From Clostridiales bacterium (lineage in GTDB: Bacteria; Bacillota; Clostridia; Oscillospirales; Oscillospiraceae), in assembly GCA_019421525.1 (NCBI GenBank), contig JAHZFC010000064.1, positions 1 through 11,767 of the forward strand: 11,767 nucleotides of DNA, written 5' to 3'. The notes beneath the pieces were generated by a model. It worked only from the letters and a program-made list of their open reading frames with translations, had not been told where the DNA came from and ran no database searches. Made by a program: the position numbers and the translations under genes. Position 1 is the first letter of the stretch; every line of letters starts with the position of its first letter. Below, in pieces: positions 1-6,435 of the stretch.

Positions 1-25
1 AGGCGACCGCCCAGATGCAGGGATA

Positions 26-55
26 ATCATACCATAGTCTTTGCCCCTTTGTCAA
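26..55 (-). promoter_or_regulatory. Leftward promoter for a gene outside the window
   Basis: On the minus strand there is a perfect TTGACA (-35, positions 50-55), an 18-bp spacer and TATGAT (-10, positions 26-31), preceded by TG at the extended -10 position. Transcription would start near position 19 and leave the window, so it must serve a divergent gene or RNA to the left. Its nature cannot be told from here; a regulator of the ABC operon would be a usual arrangement. Confidence 0.7.
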
Positions 56-204
56 TCACAAATTTATGTTCCGCCACATTTTCCCCGCGGCAACTGTCCA
101 CGGTCGGAGGATAGGATCCTTGGCGCCCCAAAAATGGCACACTTCCCCGGCCCTACTGTGCAGGATGTACGAATGATTTTCTGTCAATATGTACCGAAAT
201 GACA
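56..204. other. Intergenic stretch with no recognised gene
   Basis: Together with the flanking promoters this belongs to a 340-bp gene-free region. I see no ORF with a ribosome binding site. It is AT-richer than the genes and contains scattered TGTCA/TGACA words (for example 182-186 and 200-204, facing each other), which may be regulatory half-sites. Confidence 0.5.
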
Positions 205-234
205 ATGGCAACCCCCGCCCCCTTCTGTTATAAT
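205..234 (+). promoter_or_regulatory. Promoter of the ABC importer operon
   Basis: A perfect TATAAT lies at 229-234 with an upstream TG at 226-227 (extended -10). A weak -35 (ATGGCA, 205-210) sits 18 bp upstream. The predicted start is near 241, giving a 5' leader of about 100 nt before the binding-protein ATG at 341. The extended -10 may make up for the poor -35. Confidence 0.7.
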
Positions 235-244
235 TAGTGCGAAA

Positions 245-281
245 TGTCATGTTCTTGACAAAGCGGGCATGCCCGCTTTGT
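245..281. promoter_or_regulatory. Nested dyads, candidate operator just past the ABC promoter
   Basis: TGTCA-N6-TGACA (245-260) runs directly into a perfect 24-bp palindrome (258-281) whose half-site is ACAAAGCGGGCA. Both lie just downstream of the predicted transcription start, where repressors often block initiation or elongation. No T-run follows, so it is not a simple terminator. A 5'-UTR hairpin is the main alternative. The binding protein is unknown. Confidence 0.55.
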
Positions 282-340
282 GTCCGCCCCAGGGCGGATC
301 GGCGTGGCAGTTCAATACAATGAAAAGGAAGGGAAACAAC

Positions 341-1570
341 ATGAAATTCAGAAAAGTGTTGGCTCTCCTGCTCTCCGCCTGTATGGTCGTCGGCCTGCTG
401 GGCGCGTGCAGCAGCGATGAGGGCACCGGCTCCCAGGCGCCCAGCCAGGACGTCACCGAGAGCCAGGATGTACCCGAGGATCCCGATGGGGAGCAGTCCC
501 CCGCCGGTGAGCCCACCAGCGAGTTCACCTGGAACGGCCAGAAGGAGGTCTGGTCCATCCTGCCCACCACCGGCGCTGAGGGCCTGGTGCTGATCAACGA
601 CGCTATGGGCGCCGTCATGGAGGAGCAGGGCTTTACTTACGTCAAGAAGGACGCCCAGGGCAACCCGGGCAACCAGGTCCAGTTCGTGGAGCAGGCCATC
701 TCCGCCGGCAACGTGGGCGCCCTGATGATCGCCGCCATGAGCGTGGAGATGCTCAAGGACGTGGTGCAGCAGGCTATCGACGCCGGCATCGCCGTGGCCT
801 ACCTGGGCGCTCAGCCCACCGACTACACCATCGCCGGCTGCGTGTACACTGCCTATGAGATCACCGGCATGTACGCTGTCCAGGCCGCCGAGTACTGGGT
901 GCAAACCTCCGGCGCCAATGTGCCCAAAAACGCCGACGGCAAGTACGAGGTCGCCATCGACACCTATTATGATATCGCCGACGGTGTGTACCGCTCCAAT
1001 GCCATGAAGGGCACTGTGGAGAAGTCCGAGATCCTTACTTTGGTGTCTGAGACTACCTCCTACGGAGAGGGCGCTCTGAACACCGCTTTCAACAATGCTC
1101 AGTCCGTGCTGAATGCCCACCCCGACTGCCACATTTTCATCGCCTATGAGCCTGAGGAGGCTATGGGCATCGCCAACGCCATCGCCGACTACTGCGACCA
1201 GACCGGCGGCAGCCTGGCGGACTACTGCGTCATCCCCTGCTACGCTGAGGACAACACCTTCAAGGAACTGTATGCCCAGGCTGAGGCCGATCCCGCCTCC
1301 ACCGCCATCAAGGGCTACGCCACCTATGGCGATCCCCCCATCATGGACGATGCCGGCAATGTGGTCAAGGATCCCCCCACCCAGACCGGTGAGCACCTGG
1401 CCGACTGCCTGCTGACCGCCTGTGGCCTGAGCGACGCCTGGAACGACCCCAACATCGGCGGCTACGGCGGCACCTACTACGACACCATCACTGCTGTCAC
1501 CGTGGACGGCTTCTCCGCTTCTTGGTCCATGGGCCAGGAGAACCCCGCCGCTGAGTACAAGACCACCTGA
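341..1570 (+). CDS. Sugar-type ABC transporter substrate-binding lipoprotein
   Basis: This is the extracellular solute-binding component of an RbsB/XylF-like importer, 409 aa, anchored to the outer face of the membrane. Residues 1-23 form a lipoprotein signal with lipobox LGAC (Cys23), followed by an acidic Ser/Glu/Pro-rich linker to about residue 65 and then a periplasmic-binding-protein fold. The family is inferred mainly from the linked RbsA/RbsC-type genes and the general sequence style. The start was chosen because ATG 341 has an AAGGAAGGG ribosome site 7 nt upstream and begins the signal peptide; a longer frame reading from 269 would begin inside the palindrome. It is first in an operon with the ATPase and permease. 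The ligand cannot be read from the sequence: a pentose, hexose, sugar alcohol, AI-2-like or nucleoside compound are all possible. No sugar kinase or isomerase lies nearby to help. Confidence 0.9.
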   Translation: MKFRKVLALLLSACMVVGLLGACSSDEGTGSQAPSQDVTESQDVPEDPDGEQSPAGEPTSEFTWNGQKEVWSILPTTGAEGLVLINDAMGAVMEEQGFTYVKKDAQGNPGNQVQFVEQAISAGNVGALMIAAMSVEMLKDVVQQAIDAGIAVAYLGAQPTDYTIAGCVYTAYEITGMYAVQAAEYWVQTSGANVPKNADGKYEVAIDTYYDIADGVYRSNAMKGTVEKSEILTLVSETTSYGEGALNTAFNNAQSVLNAHPDCHIFIAYEPEEAMGIANAIADYCDQTGGSLADYCVIPCYAEDNTFKELYAQAEADPASTAIKGYATYGDPPIMDDAGNVVKDPPTQTGEHLADCLLTACGLSDAWNDPNIGGYGGTYYDTITAVTVDGFSASWSMGQENPAAEYKTT

Positions 1571-1608
1571 TATTTTCCGCAGCAACCGGCTATCACCGCA
1601 TAGCTCAC

Positions 1609-1640
1609 GGGGCGGCGCGGGGAGGCCCTCGCGCCGCCCC
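1609..1640 (+). repeat. GC-rich intercistronic hairpin
   Basis: GGGGCGGCGC (1609-1618) pairs perfectly with GCGCCGCCCC (1631-1640), and inner pairs extend the stem to about 14 bp around an AGGC loop. It lies between the binding-protein stop and the ATPase gene and has no following T-run. In binding-protein-dependent operons such hairpins commonly protect or partly terminate the first cistron, so that the binding protein is made in excess. That role is inferred here. Confidence 0.75.
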
Positions 1641-1668
1641 GCGCCGTGCGTCTTATGCATTTGAATCT

Positions 1669-1714
1669 GACCCTCCGGAACTACTTCTGGAGGGACCCTC
1701 CGGAACTTTTCCGG
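1669..1714 (+). repeat. Tandem 14-bp repeat forming hairpins before the ATPase start
   Basis: GACCCTCCGGAACT occurs at 1669-1682 and again at 1694-1707. The first copy pairs with the region up to 1694 (10-bp stem 1671-1680/1685-1694, CTAC loop). The second copy makes a 6-bp stem, CCGGAA/TTCCGG (1700-1705/1709-1714). Its CCTCC (1697-1701) could instead pair with the GGAGG of the ribosome site at 1720-1724, so the leader could affect translation of the ATPase. Confidence 0.6.
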
Positions 1715-1718
1715 CCAT

Positions 1719-1735
1719 GGGAGGCGTTTTATTTG
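1719..1735 (+). promoter_or_regulatory. Ribosome binding site that sets a TTG start
   Basis: GGGAGG at 1719-1724 is followed by 8 nt and TTG at 1733. This is the only well-placed ribosome site near the point where family similarity begins. The upstream in-frame GTG (1646) and ATG (1655) lie in hairpin and repeat DNA without such a site. Confidence 0.8.
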
Positions 1736-3247
1736 GAAGAGAAAAAACCTATCCTGTCCCTGAAGGACATCCGAAAGGTCTTTCCCGGCGTGGTCGCCCT
1801 GGACAAGGTGTCCATCGACTTCTATCCCGGCGAGGTCCACGCCCTGATCGGCGAGAACGGCGCGGGCAAGTCCACCTTCATCAAGGCCATTACCGGCGCC
1901 CACGCCCCTGACGGCGGCACCATCACGGTGGACGGACAGACCTACAATGCCATGACCCCCGCCCTGGCCCGGCAGCATGGCATCGAGTGTATCTACCAGG
2001 AGTTCAACCTTATCGACGTGCTGTCCGCGGCGGAGAACATCTGCTACGGTGAGAAGCTGGGACCCCTGGTCAACCAGAAAAAGATGAATCAGATCGCCAA
2101 GGCCGTGTTTGACGACTTCGGCGTTGACATTGACCCCTCCACCCTGGTCCGGGACCTGACCCCCGGCCGGATGCAGATCGTGGAGATCGCCAAGGCGGTG
2201 TCCAAAAAGGTCCGGGTGCTCATCCTGGACGAGCCCACCGCCCCCCTGTCGGTGGCGGAGGTGAAGATCCTGTTCCGCATCGTCAACAAACTGAGATCCG
2301 AGGGCGTGGCCATCATCTTCATCTCCCACCGGCTGGACGAGGTGTTCGAGCTCACCGACCGGGTGTCCATCCTCCGGGACGGCGAGTACATCACCACCCT
2401 GAACACCAAGGAGACCAACAGGGCGGAGCTCATCAAGTATATGGTGGGCCGGGAGATGACCCAGACCTTCCCGCCCCGCGGCGCCAAGATCGGCGAGGTG
2501 GCGCTGGAGCTTCGCAACCTCACGGGCAACGGCGTAAAGAACATCTCTTTTAAGGCCCACCGGGGGGAGATCCTGGGGATCTCCGGCCTGGTGGGCGCCG
2601 GCCGCTCCGAGATCATGAAGGTAGTCTTCGGTGCGGAGAAAAAGCAGTGGGGCGAGATCTATGTCAACGGCAAGCTGGCGGAGATCAACTCCCCCAACGA
2701 CGCCATGCACAAGTACGGCATCTGCCTCATCCCCGAGGACCGCAAGCGGGAGGGCTGCTTCCTGGGAGAGACCATCTCCTGGAACCTGGTGTACAATGTG
2801 GTGAAGAAGATCTCCCACTTCGGCGTGGTCAACAGGAAGAAGGAGAAGGAGATCGCCGACTACTACGGCCAGGCCATGCGCATCAAGGCGCCCGACCTGG
2901 ATCACACCAAGGTCATGACCTTGTCCGGCGGCAACCAGCAGAAGGTGGTGGTGGGCAAGGCCCTGGCCACCCAGTCGGACATCGTCATCTTTGACGAGCC
3001 CACCCGGGGCATCGACGTGGGCGCGAAGTATGAGATCTATGAGCTGATGAACGGCCTGGCGGAAGAGGGCAAGTGCATCATCATGATCACCTCCGACATG
3101 GAGGAGCTGCTGGGCATGTCCGACCGCATCGTGGTCTTTGGCGAGCGGTGCCTGGCCGGTGAGCTGACCAAGGAGGAGTTCTCCCAGGAGCGCATCCTGG
3201 ACCTGGCCTCCACCAGCAGCCACGACAAAGAGAAAATGGGGGCTTGA
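1733..3247 (+). CDS. Sugar ABC importer, double ATP-binding subunit (RbsA/MglA type)
   Basis: This 504-aa protein carries two fused ATPase domains and powers the importer from the cytoplasmic side. Domain 1 has Walker A GENGAGKST (40-48), a degenerate signature LTPGRMQ (142-148), Walker B LILDEPTA (D166, E167) and switch His199. Domain 2 has the degenerate P-loop usual in this family (GLVGAGRSE, 285-293), the signature LSGGNQQ (397-403) and Walker B VIFDEPTRGIDVG (D421, E422), with Ser454 in place of the switch His. Domain 1 is therefore presumably the better ATP binder, and domain 2 holds the intact signature. The length matches RbsA/XylG/MglA only if translation starts at TTG 1733; the open frame runs 29 codons further upstream. 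The stop is 6 nt before the permease start, so the two are probably translationally coupled. The substrate is unassigned. Confidence 0.95.
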   Translation: MEEKKPILSLKDIRKVFPGVVALDKVSIDFYPGEVHALIGENGAGKSTFIKAITGAHAPDGGTITVDGQTYNAMTPALARQHGIECIYQEFNLIDVLSAAENICYGEKLGPLVNQKKMNQIAKAVFDDFGVDIDPSTLVRDLTPGRMQIVEIAKAVSKKVRVLILDEPTAPLSVAEVKILFRIVNKLRSEGVAIIFISHRLDEVFELTDRVSILRDGEYITTLNTKETNRAELIKYMVGREMTQTFPPRGAKIGEVALELRNLTGNGVKNISFKAHRGEILGISGLVGAGRSEIMKVVFGAEKKQWGEIYVNGKLAEINSPNDAMHKYGICLIPEDRKREGCFLGETISWNLVYNVVKKISHFGVVNRKKEKEIADYYGQAMRIKAPDLDHTKVMTLSGGNQQKVVVGKALATQSDIVIFDEPTRGIDVGAKYEIYELMNGLAEEGKCIIMITSDMEELLGMSDRIVVFGERCLAGELTKEEFSQERILDLASTSSHDKEKMGA

Positions 3248-3253
3248 TTACCT

Positions 3254-4276
3254 ATGAAAAAAAGCTTTTCTTCCTATGTGAAGGACTACCTGATGCTGGT
3301 GGTCCTGGTGGCGCTGATCATCCTGTTCAGCATCCTGGGCCCTGCAATGGCTGACCGGGCGTTCTTCAACTTTTCCAACCTGCTGACAATGCTCAACCAG
3401 AACGCCTATCTGGTCATCCTGGGCGTGGGCATCACCTTCATCATGCTGGGCGGCGGCATGGACCTGTCCACCGGCTACCTGATCTCCACTGTGGGCGTGG
3501 CTATGGCCCTGATCGAGACCTCCTCCAATGTGGTGGTCGCCATCATCTGCGGCATCCTGCTGGCGGTGTTGCTGTCCGCCTTCAACGGCGTGATGTACGC
3601 CTGGCTGAAGGTGTTCCCCTTCATCATCACACTGGGCACCCAGTATATTTTGAACGGCGCCACCTATCTGCTCACCGACGGCATCAGCAAGACCATCTAT
3701 GTGTCTGACGTGCTGAAGAACATCGGCGGCTTCAACATCCGTATCGGTTCCGGCGCGCTCAAGACCGGCGTCATCGTCATGGTGGTTGCCGTTATCGTGG
3801 GCTCCTTCATCCTGAACAAGACCTATCTGGGCCGGAACATCTACGCCCTGGGCTCCAACCCGGACGCGGTGGCCCTGTCCGGCGTGTCCGTGACCAAGAT
3901 GCGCATCCTCATCTTCGTGCTGGCCGGTATCTTCTTCGGCATCGGCCAGATCGTCCACGTAGGCACCACCGGCGGCGCTGTCAACCAGAGCCTGGGCATC
4001 GGCGCTGAGTTCACCGTCATGGCCGGCGCCATGCTGGGCGGCATCAAGATGGGCGGCGGCGGCGGCAAGATGAGCAACATGGTCATCGGCGTGCTCATCA
4101 TCGGTGTGTTGGACTACGGCATGTCCTTCCTGAACATCAACCAGTATTGGCAGTATGTGGTGCTGGGCATCGCCCTGCTGGCGGCCGTCACCCTGGACAC
4201 CCTCCAGACCCAGGCCGCCATCAACCGGGCCAAGAAGGTGTCCGGCCAGCCTCCCAAGGCGGAGACCGCGGCCTGA
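3254..4276 (+). CDS. Sugar ABC importer permease (RbsC type)
   Basis: This 340-aa integral membrane protein forms the translocation channel with the ATPase encoded just upstream. It has a short charged N-terminus, then about eight to ten hydrophobic segments (for example 12-29, 51-67, 93-110, 171-187, 217-234, 275-291, 299-315). Hallmarks of the BPD_transp_2 family are GGGMDLSTG (66-74), where relatives have GGIDLSVG, and the cytoplasmic loop YALGSNPDAVALSGVSV (197-213), which matches the conserved ATPase-contact loop. Residues 262-272 are very rich in glycine. Only one permease gene is present, so a homodimer is expected, as for RbsC. The ribosome site is weak (GGGGG about 11 nt upstream), consistent with coupling to the ATPase gene. 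A strong terminator follows. Confidence 0.95.
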   Translation: MKKSFSSYVKDYLMLVVLVALIILFSILGPAMADRAFFNFSNLLTMLNQNAYLVILGVGITFIMLGGGMDLSTGYLISTVGVAMALIETSSNVVVAIICGILLAVLLSAFNGVMYAWLKVFPFIITLGTQYILNGATYLLTDGISKTIYVSDVLKNIGGFNIRIGSGALKTGVIVMVVAVIVGSFILNKTYLGRNIYALGSNPDAVALSGVSVTKMRILIFVLAGIFFGIGQIVHVGTTGGAVNQSLGIGAEFTVMAGAMLGGIKMGGGGGKMSNMVIGVLIIGVLDYGMSFLNINQYWQYVVLGIALLAAVTLDTLQTQAAINRAKKVSGQPPKAETAA

Positions 4277-4311
4277 GCCCTGCCTGTCTGTCCGATCCCA
4301 CACACGAAAAG

Positions 4312-4344
4312 GCTCCGCTCCAGATCCTGGAGCGGAGCTTTTTT
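4312..4344 (+). terminator. Rho-independent terminator of the ABC operon
   Basis: GCTCCGCTCCAG (4312-4323), loop ATC, CTGGAGCGGAGC (4327-4338) form a perfect 12-bp stem followed by six T (4339-4344). It separates the importer operon from the reductase gene. Confidence 0.92.
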
Positions 4345-4345
4345 C

Positions 4346-4385
4346 AAAAAAGTCTTGACCTGCCCCGGTGCCCAGGCGGTATACT
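4346..4385 (+). promoter_or_regulatory. Promoter of the aldo/keto reductase gene
   Basis: TTGACC (4355-4360), a 19-bp spacer and TATACT (4380-4385) lie just after the terminator. A run of six A (4346-4351) directly upstream may act as an UP-like element. The spacer is longer than ideal. Transcription would start near 4392. A strong AAGGAGG ribosome site (4405-4411) precedes the ATG by 7 nt. Confidence 0.6.
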
Positions 4386-4418
4386 GTGGTCAGGAGCTAG
4401 TTTGAAGGAGGTATTTTG

Positions 4419-5531
4419 ATGCAGTACAAGGAATTTCAGGGTCTGTCCCTGTCCCGGCTGGGCATGGGCAACATGCGCCTGCCCGCCTCTGCCCCCCGGG
4501 GGCCCATCGACACGGCCAGGGCCGAGGAGCTCATCGACTATGTATACCACCAGGGGGTCAACTACTTTGACACCGCCTATTTCTACCACGAGGGCCAGTC
4601 GGAGCCCTTCCTGGGCCAGACCCTGAGCCGCTATCCCCGGGACAGCTATTTCCTGGCGGACAAGATGCCCGCCTCCCCCCTGTCCGAAGGGAGGACCCCG
4701 GCGGAGATCTTCGAGGGCCAGCTGGCCAAATGCCGGACCGAATACTTTGACTTCTATCTCCTCCACAACGTCTGCGAGGACTCCATCCCCGTGTTCACCG
4801 ACGAGGCCCGGGGCGTCATCCCCTACCTGCTGGAGCAGAAAAAGGCGGGCCGCATCCGCCACCTGGGCCTGTCCAGCCACAGCAAGCCGGACACTCTGCG
4901 GGACTTTTTGAGCCGCTACGACTTTTTCGAGTTCGTCCAGATCCAGCTCAACTACCTGGACTGGGACTATCAGAACGCCAAGGAGCAGTACGACATCATC
5001 ACCGAGTACGGCGTGCCCGTCTGGGTGATGGAGCCCTGCCGGGGCGGCCGGCTGGCCTCCCTGTGCCCGGAGGGGGACGCGCTGCTGAAAGCCGCCCGGC
5101 CCGACCTGTCCATCGCCTCCTGGGCCTTCCGGTGGGTGCTGTCCCTGCCCAACGTGGGGATGGTGCTCAGCGGCATGTCCGACCTGGAGCAGGCCCGGGA
5201 CAACATCGCCACCTTCTCCGCCTGCCAGCCCCTCTCCCCCGCTGAGCAGGATACCCTGGACCGGGCGCTGGCGCTGCTCAAGGAGCAGATCTTCGTCCCC
5301 TGCACTCAGTGCCACTACTGCGACGGCTGCCCCAAGGGGCTGGACATCCCCCAGCTGCTGGGCCTGTACAACAACTTCCGGCTGTCCGGCGCCCGGATGG
5401 CCTACGACCGGCTCCCGGCGCAGGCCCGGCCGGACCAGTGCGTCGCCTGCGGCCAGTGCGCCCGCAAGTGCCCCCAGCACATCGACATCCCCGGCGCCAT
5501 GGCCCAGTACGCCCAGGCCATGTCCGGCTGA
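4419..5531 (+). CDS. Aldo/keto reductase with C-terminal 4Fe-4S ferredoxin domain
   Basis: This predicted cytoplasmic oxidoreductase (370 aa) is of the COG1453 type. Residues 1 to about 285 form the aldo/keto reductase barrel, with the catalytic tetrad visible as Asp51 and Tyr56 (FDTAYFYHEG), Lys82 (ADKM) and His116 (LLHN). The C-terminus holds two cysteine sets: C295, C298, C301, C304 followed by P, and C341, C344, C347, C351 followed by P, each ending in a DIP motif. These are typical of two 4Fe-4S clusters, so electrons may pass between NAD(P)H and iron-sulfur carriers. The substrate is unknown. It is a single-gene unit with its own promoter and strong ribosome site. ATG 4419 was preferred over the adjoining TTG 4416 because of spacing. 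It ends 4 bp from the convergent tepA-like gene. Confidence 0.93.
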   Translation: MQYKEFQGLSLSRLGMGNMRLPASAPRGPIDTARAEELIDYVYHQGVNYFDTAYFYHEGQSEPFLGQTLSRYPRDSYFLADKMPASPLSEGRTPAEIFEGQLAKCRTEYFDFYLLHNVCEDSIPVFTDEARGVIPYLLEQKKAGRIRHLGLSSHSKPDTLRDFLSRYDFFEFVQIQLNYLDWDYQNAKEQYDIITEYGVPVWVMEPCRGGRLASLCPEGDALLKAARPDLSIASWAFRWVLSLPNVGMVLSGMSDLEQARDNIATFSACQPLSPAEQDTLDRALALLKEQIFVPCTQCHYCDGCPKGLDIPQLLGLYNNFRLSGARMAYDRLPAQARPDQCVACGQCARKCPQHIDIPGAMAQYAQAMSG

Positions 5532-5535
5532 GGGT

Positions 5536-6243
5536 TCACTTCCCCTCCCGCATCATCTGGTGCAGGCAGCCCAGCGCGTCGGACAGGCTGCCCAGCTGGT
5601 CGATGAGGCCGATGCGCACCGCCTCCTCCCCGTAGATGACGCTGCCCACGTCGGCGGCGATCTCCCCGGTCTTGAGCATGAGCCGGGTGAGGGTGTCCCG
5701 GTCGATCCTGCTGTTGCGGGTGACGAAGTCGATGATGCGTTCCTGGATGCGCTCAAAGTAGTTGAAGGTCTGGGCCACCCCGATGACCAGCCCGTTGAGC
5801 CGCACCGGGTGGATGGTCATGGCCCCGGATGGCACGATGAAGGACCGCCGGGCCGCCACCGCCAGAGGCACCCCGATGGAGTGCCCACCCCCCAGCACCA
5901 GGGACACGGTGGGCTTGCGCATGCCGGCGATGAGCTCGGCGATGGCCAGCCCCGCCTCGATGTCGCCCCCCATGGTGTTCCGGAGGATGCGCAGGCCGTC
6001 CACCTCATCGCTCTCCTCCACGGCGGTGAGCAGGGGGAGCACATGCTCATATTTGGTGGTCTTGCTGCCCGCCGGGGCCTCCTGGTGCCCCTCGATCTGG
6101 CCCACGATGGTCAGGGTGTGGATGGTGCCGTCCTGAGTGTGGATGGTGGCCGAGCCCATGTCCACCGCCTGCTGCAGCCGCTCATCCGCAGCGCCGGAGC
6201 TGTCCTCTTCCCCGGCCTGGTGCGCCTGTGTCTCCTCTGTCAT
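5536..6243 (-). CDS. tepA: TepA/ClpP-like serine protease homologue
   Basis: This 235-aa protein belongs to the ClpP/crotonase superfamily, in the branch named after Bacillus translocation-enhancing protein TepA. After a low-complexity, acidic N-terminus (1-30) comes the protease core: an NTMGGDIEAGLAIAE strand-helix (89-103), the nucleophile region GGGHSIG (Ser122), and TIHPVR with His145. The end of the fold is VIYGEEAVRIGLID (202-215). By eye, the Asp of the ClpP triad aligns with Gly200; the nearest acid is Asp198, so the triad may be incomplete or altered. ATG 6243 was chosen because AGGGGG lies 7 nt upstream; an in-frame TTG at 6276 lies inside a hairpin. Its role in protein export or quality control is known only by family analogy. 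It is convergent with the reductase and divergent from the XRE gene. Confidence 0.82.
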   Translation of the reverse strand: MTEETQAHQAGEEDSSGAADERLQQAVDMGSATIHTQDGTIHTLTIVGQIEGHQEAPAGSKTTKYEHVLPLLTAVEESDEVDGLRILRNTMGGDIEAGLAIAELIAGMRKPTVSLVLGGGHSIGVPLAVAARRSFIVPSGAMTIHPVRLNGLVIGVAQTFNYFERIQERIIDFVTRNSRIDRDTLTRLMLKTGEIAADVGSVIYGEEAVRIGLIDQLGSLSDALGCLHQMMREGK

Positions 6244-6322
6244 AAAAAGGCCCCCTTTTGCGGTGCCGCCCGACAAGGCAAGCTTGTTTGGCTTAGTTTC
6301 CGCAAAAGGGGGCCTTCTTATG
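6241..6322. repeat. 23-bp inverted repeat around the tepA start
   Basis: Arms 6241-6263 and 6300-6322 are reverse complements with a single mismatch (6246/6317) and enclose 36 bp. Each arm, read outward, contains an AAAAGGGGG ribosome-like site, 7 nt and ATG. On the minus strand this ATG starts tepA, and the stem is followed by five T just before it, so in the tepA mRNA it looks like an attenuator or ribosome-site sequestering stem. On the plus strand the ATG (6320) opens a six-codon frame, MHLWKM. Confidence 0.8.
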
Positions 6323-6344
6323 CACCTTTGGAAAATGTGAAATA

Positions 6345-6420
6345 AACTTCATATTTCTCTTGACAGGATCTCATATCGCTGATAATATGAAGTTAGCTTC
6401 ACAAGAAGTGAACTTCATAT
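6345..6420. promoter_or_regulatory. Triple operator-like repeat of the XRE cassette
   Basis: AACTTCATAT occurs at 6345-6354 and 6411-6420 and inverted at 6385-6394. The last two form a dyad with a 16-bp gap. Smaller dyads, TGAAG-N4-CTTCA (6388-6401) and TTCAC-N5-GTGAA (6398-6412), lie inside. The copies flank the -35, overlap the -10 region and reach the ribosome site, which fits self-repression by the XRE protein encoded immediately downstream. The same sites could also affect the divergent tepA gene. Confidence 0.7.
6360..6388 (+). promoter_or_regulatory. Promoter of the XRE/membrane-protein operon
   Basis: A perfect TTGACA (6360-6365) is followed by 17 bp and TAATAT (6383-6388). An alternative -10, GATAAT at 6381, would give 15 bp. 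It lies among the operator-like repeats and about 45 bp upstream of the GTG start. Confidence 0.75.
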
Positions 6421-6435
6421 TTTGGAGGAGAAGAT

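Noticed and set aside
255..283. TTGACA at 255-260 as the -35 of the ABC operon
   Set aside because: No acceptable -10 lies 16-18 bp downstream; TATAAT with TG at 226-234 is much better.
1646..1732. N-terminal extension of the ATPase from GTG 1646 or ATG 1655
   Set aside because: The extra 29 residues come from repeat and hairpin DNA, have no similarity to the family and no ribosome site.
56..3223. A 1055-codon open frame on the minus strand
   Set aside because: It lies opposite the binding-protein and ATPase genes, which have full family motifs. Its translation is His/Gly/Asp/Leu-rich, as expected for the antisense of GC-rich codons, and it has no domain.
3248..4303. A 351-codon minus-strand frame opposite the permease
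   Set aside because: It is His/Asp/Gln-rich low-complexity antisense of a clear RbsC-type permease.
4338..4352. CTTTTTT-C-AAAAAAG palindrome as a protein-binding site
   Set aside because: It is explained by the terminator T-run next to an A-run upstream of the -35.
4114..4419. Short frames across the end of the permease and the terminator
   Set aside because: They run through the terminator stem and lack ribosome sites.
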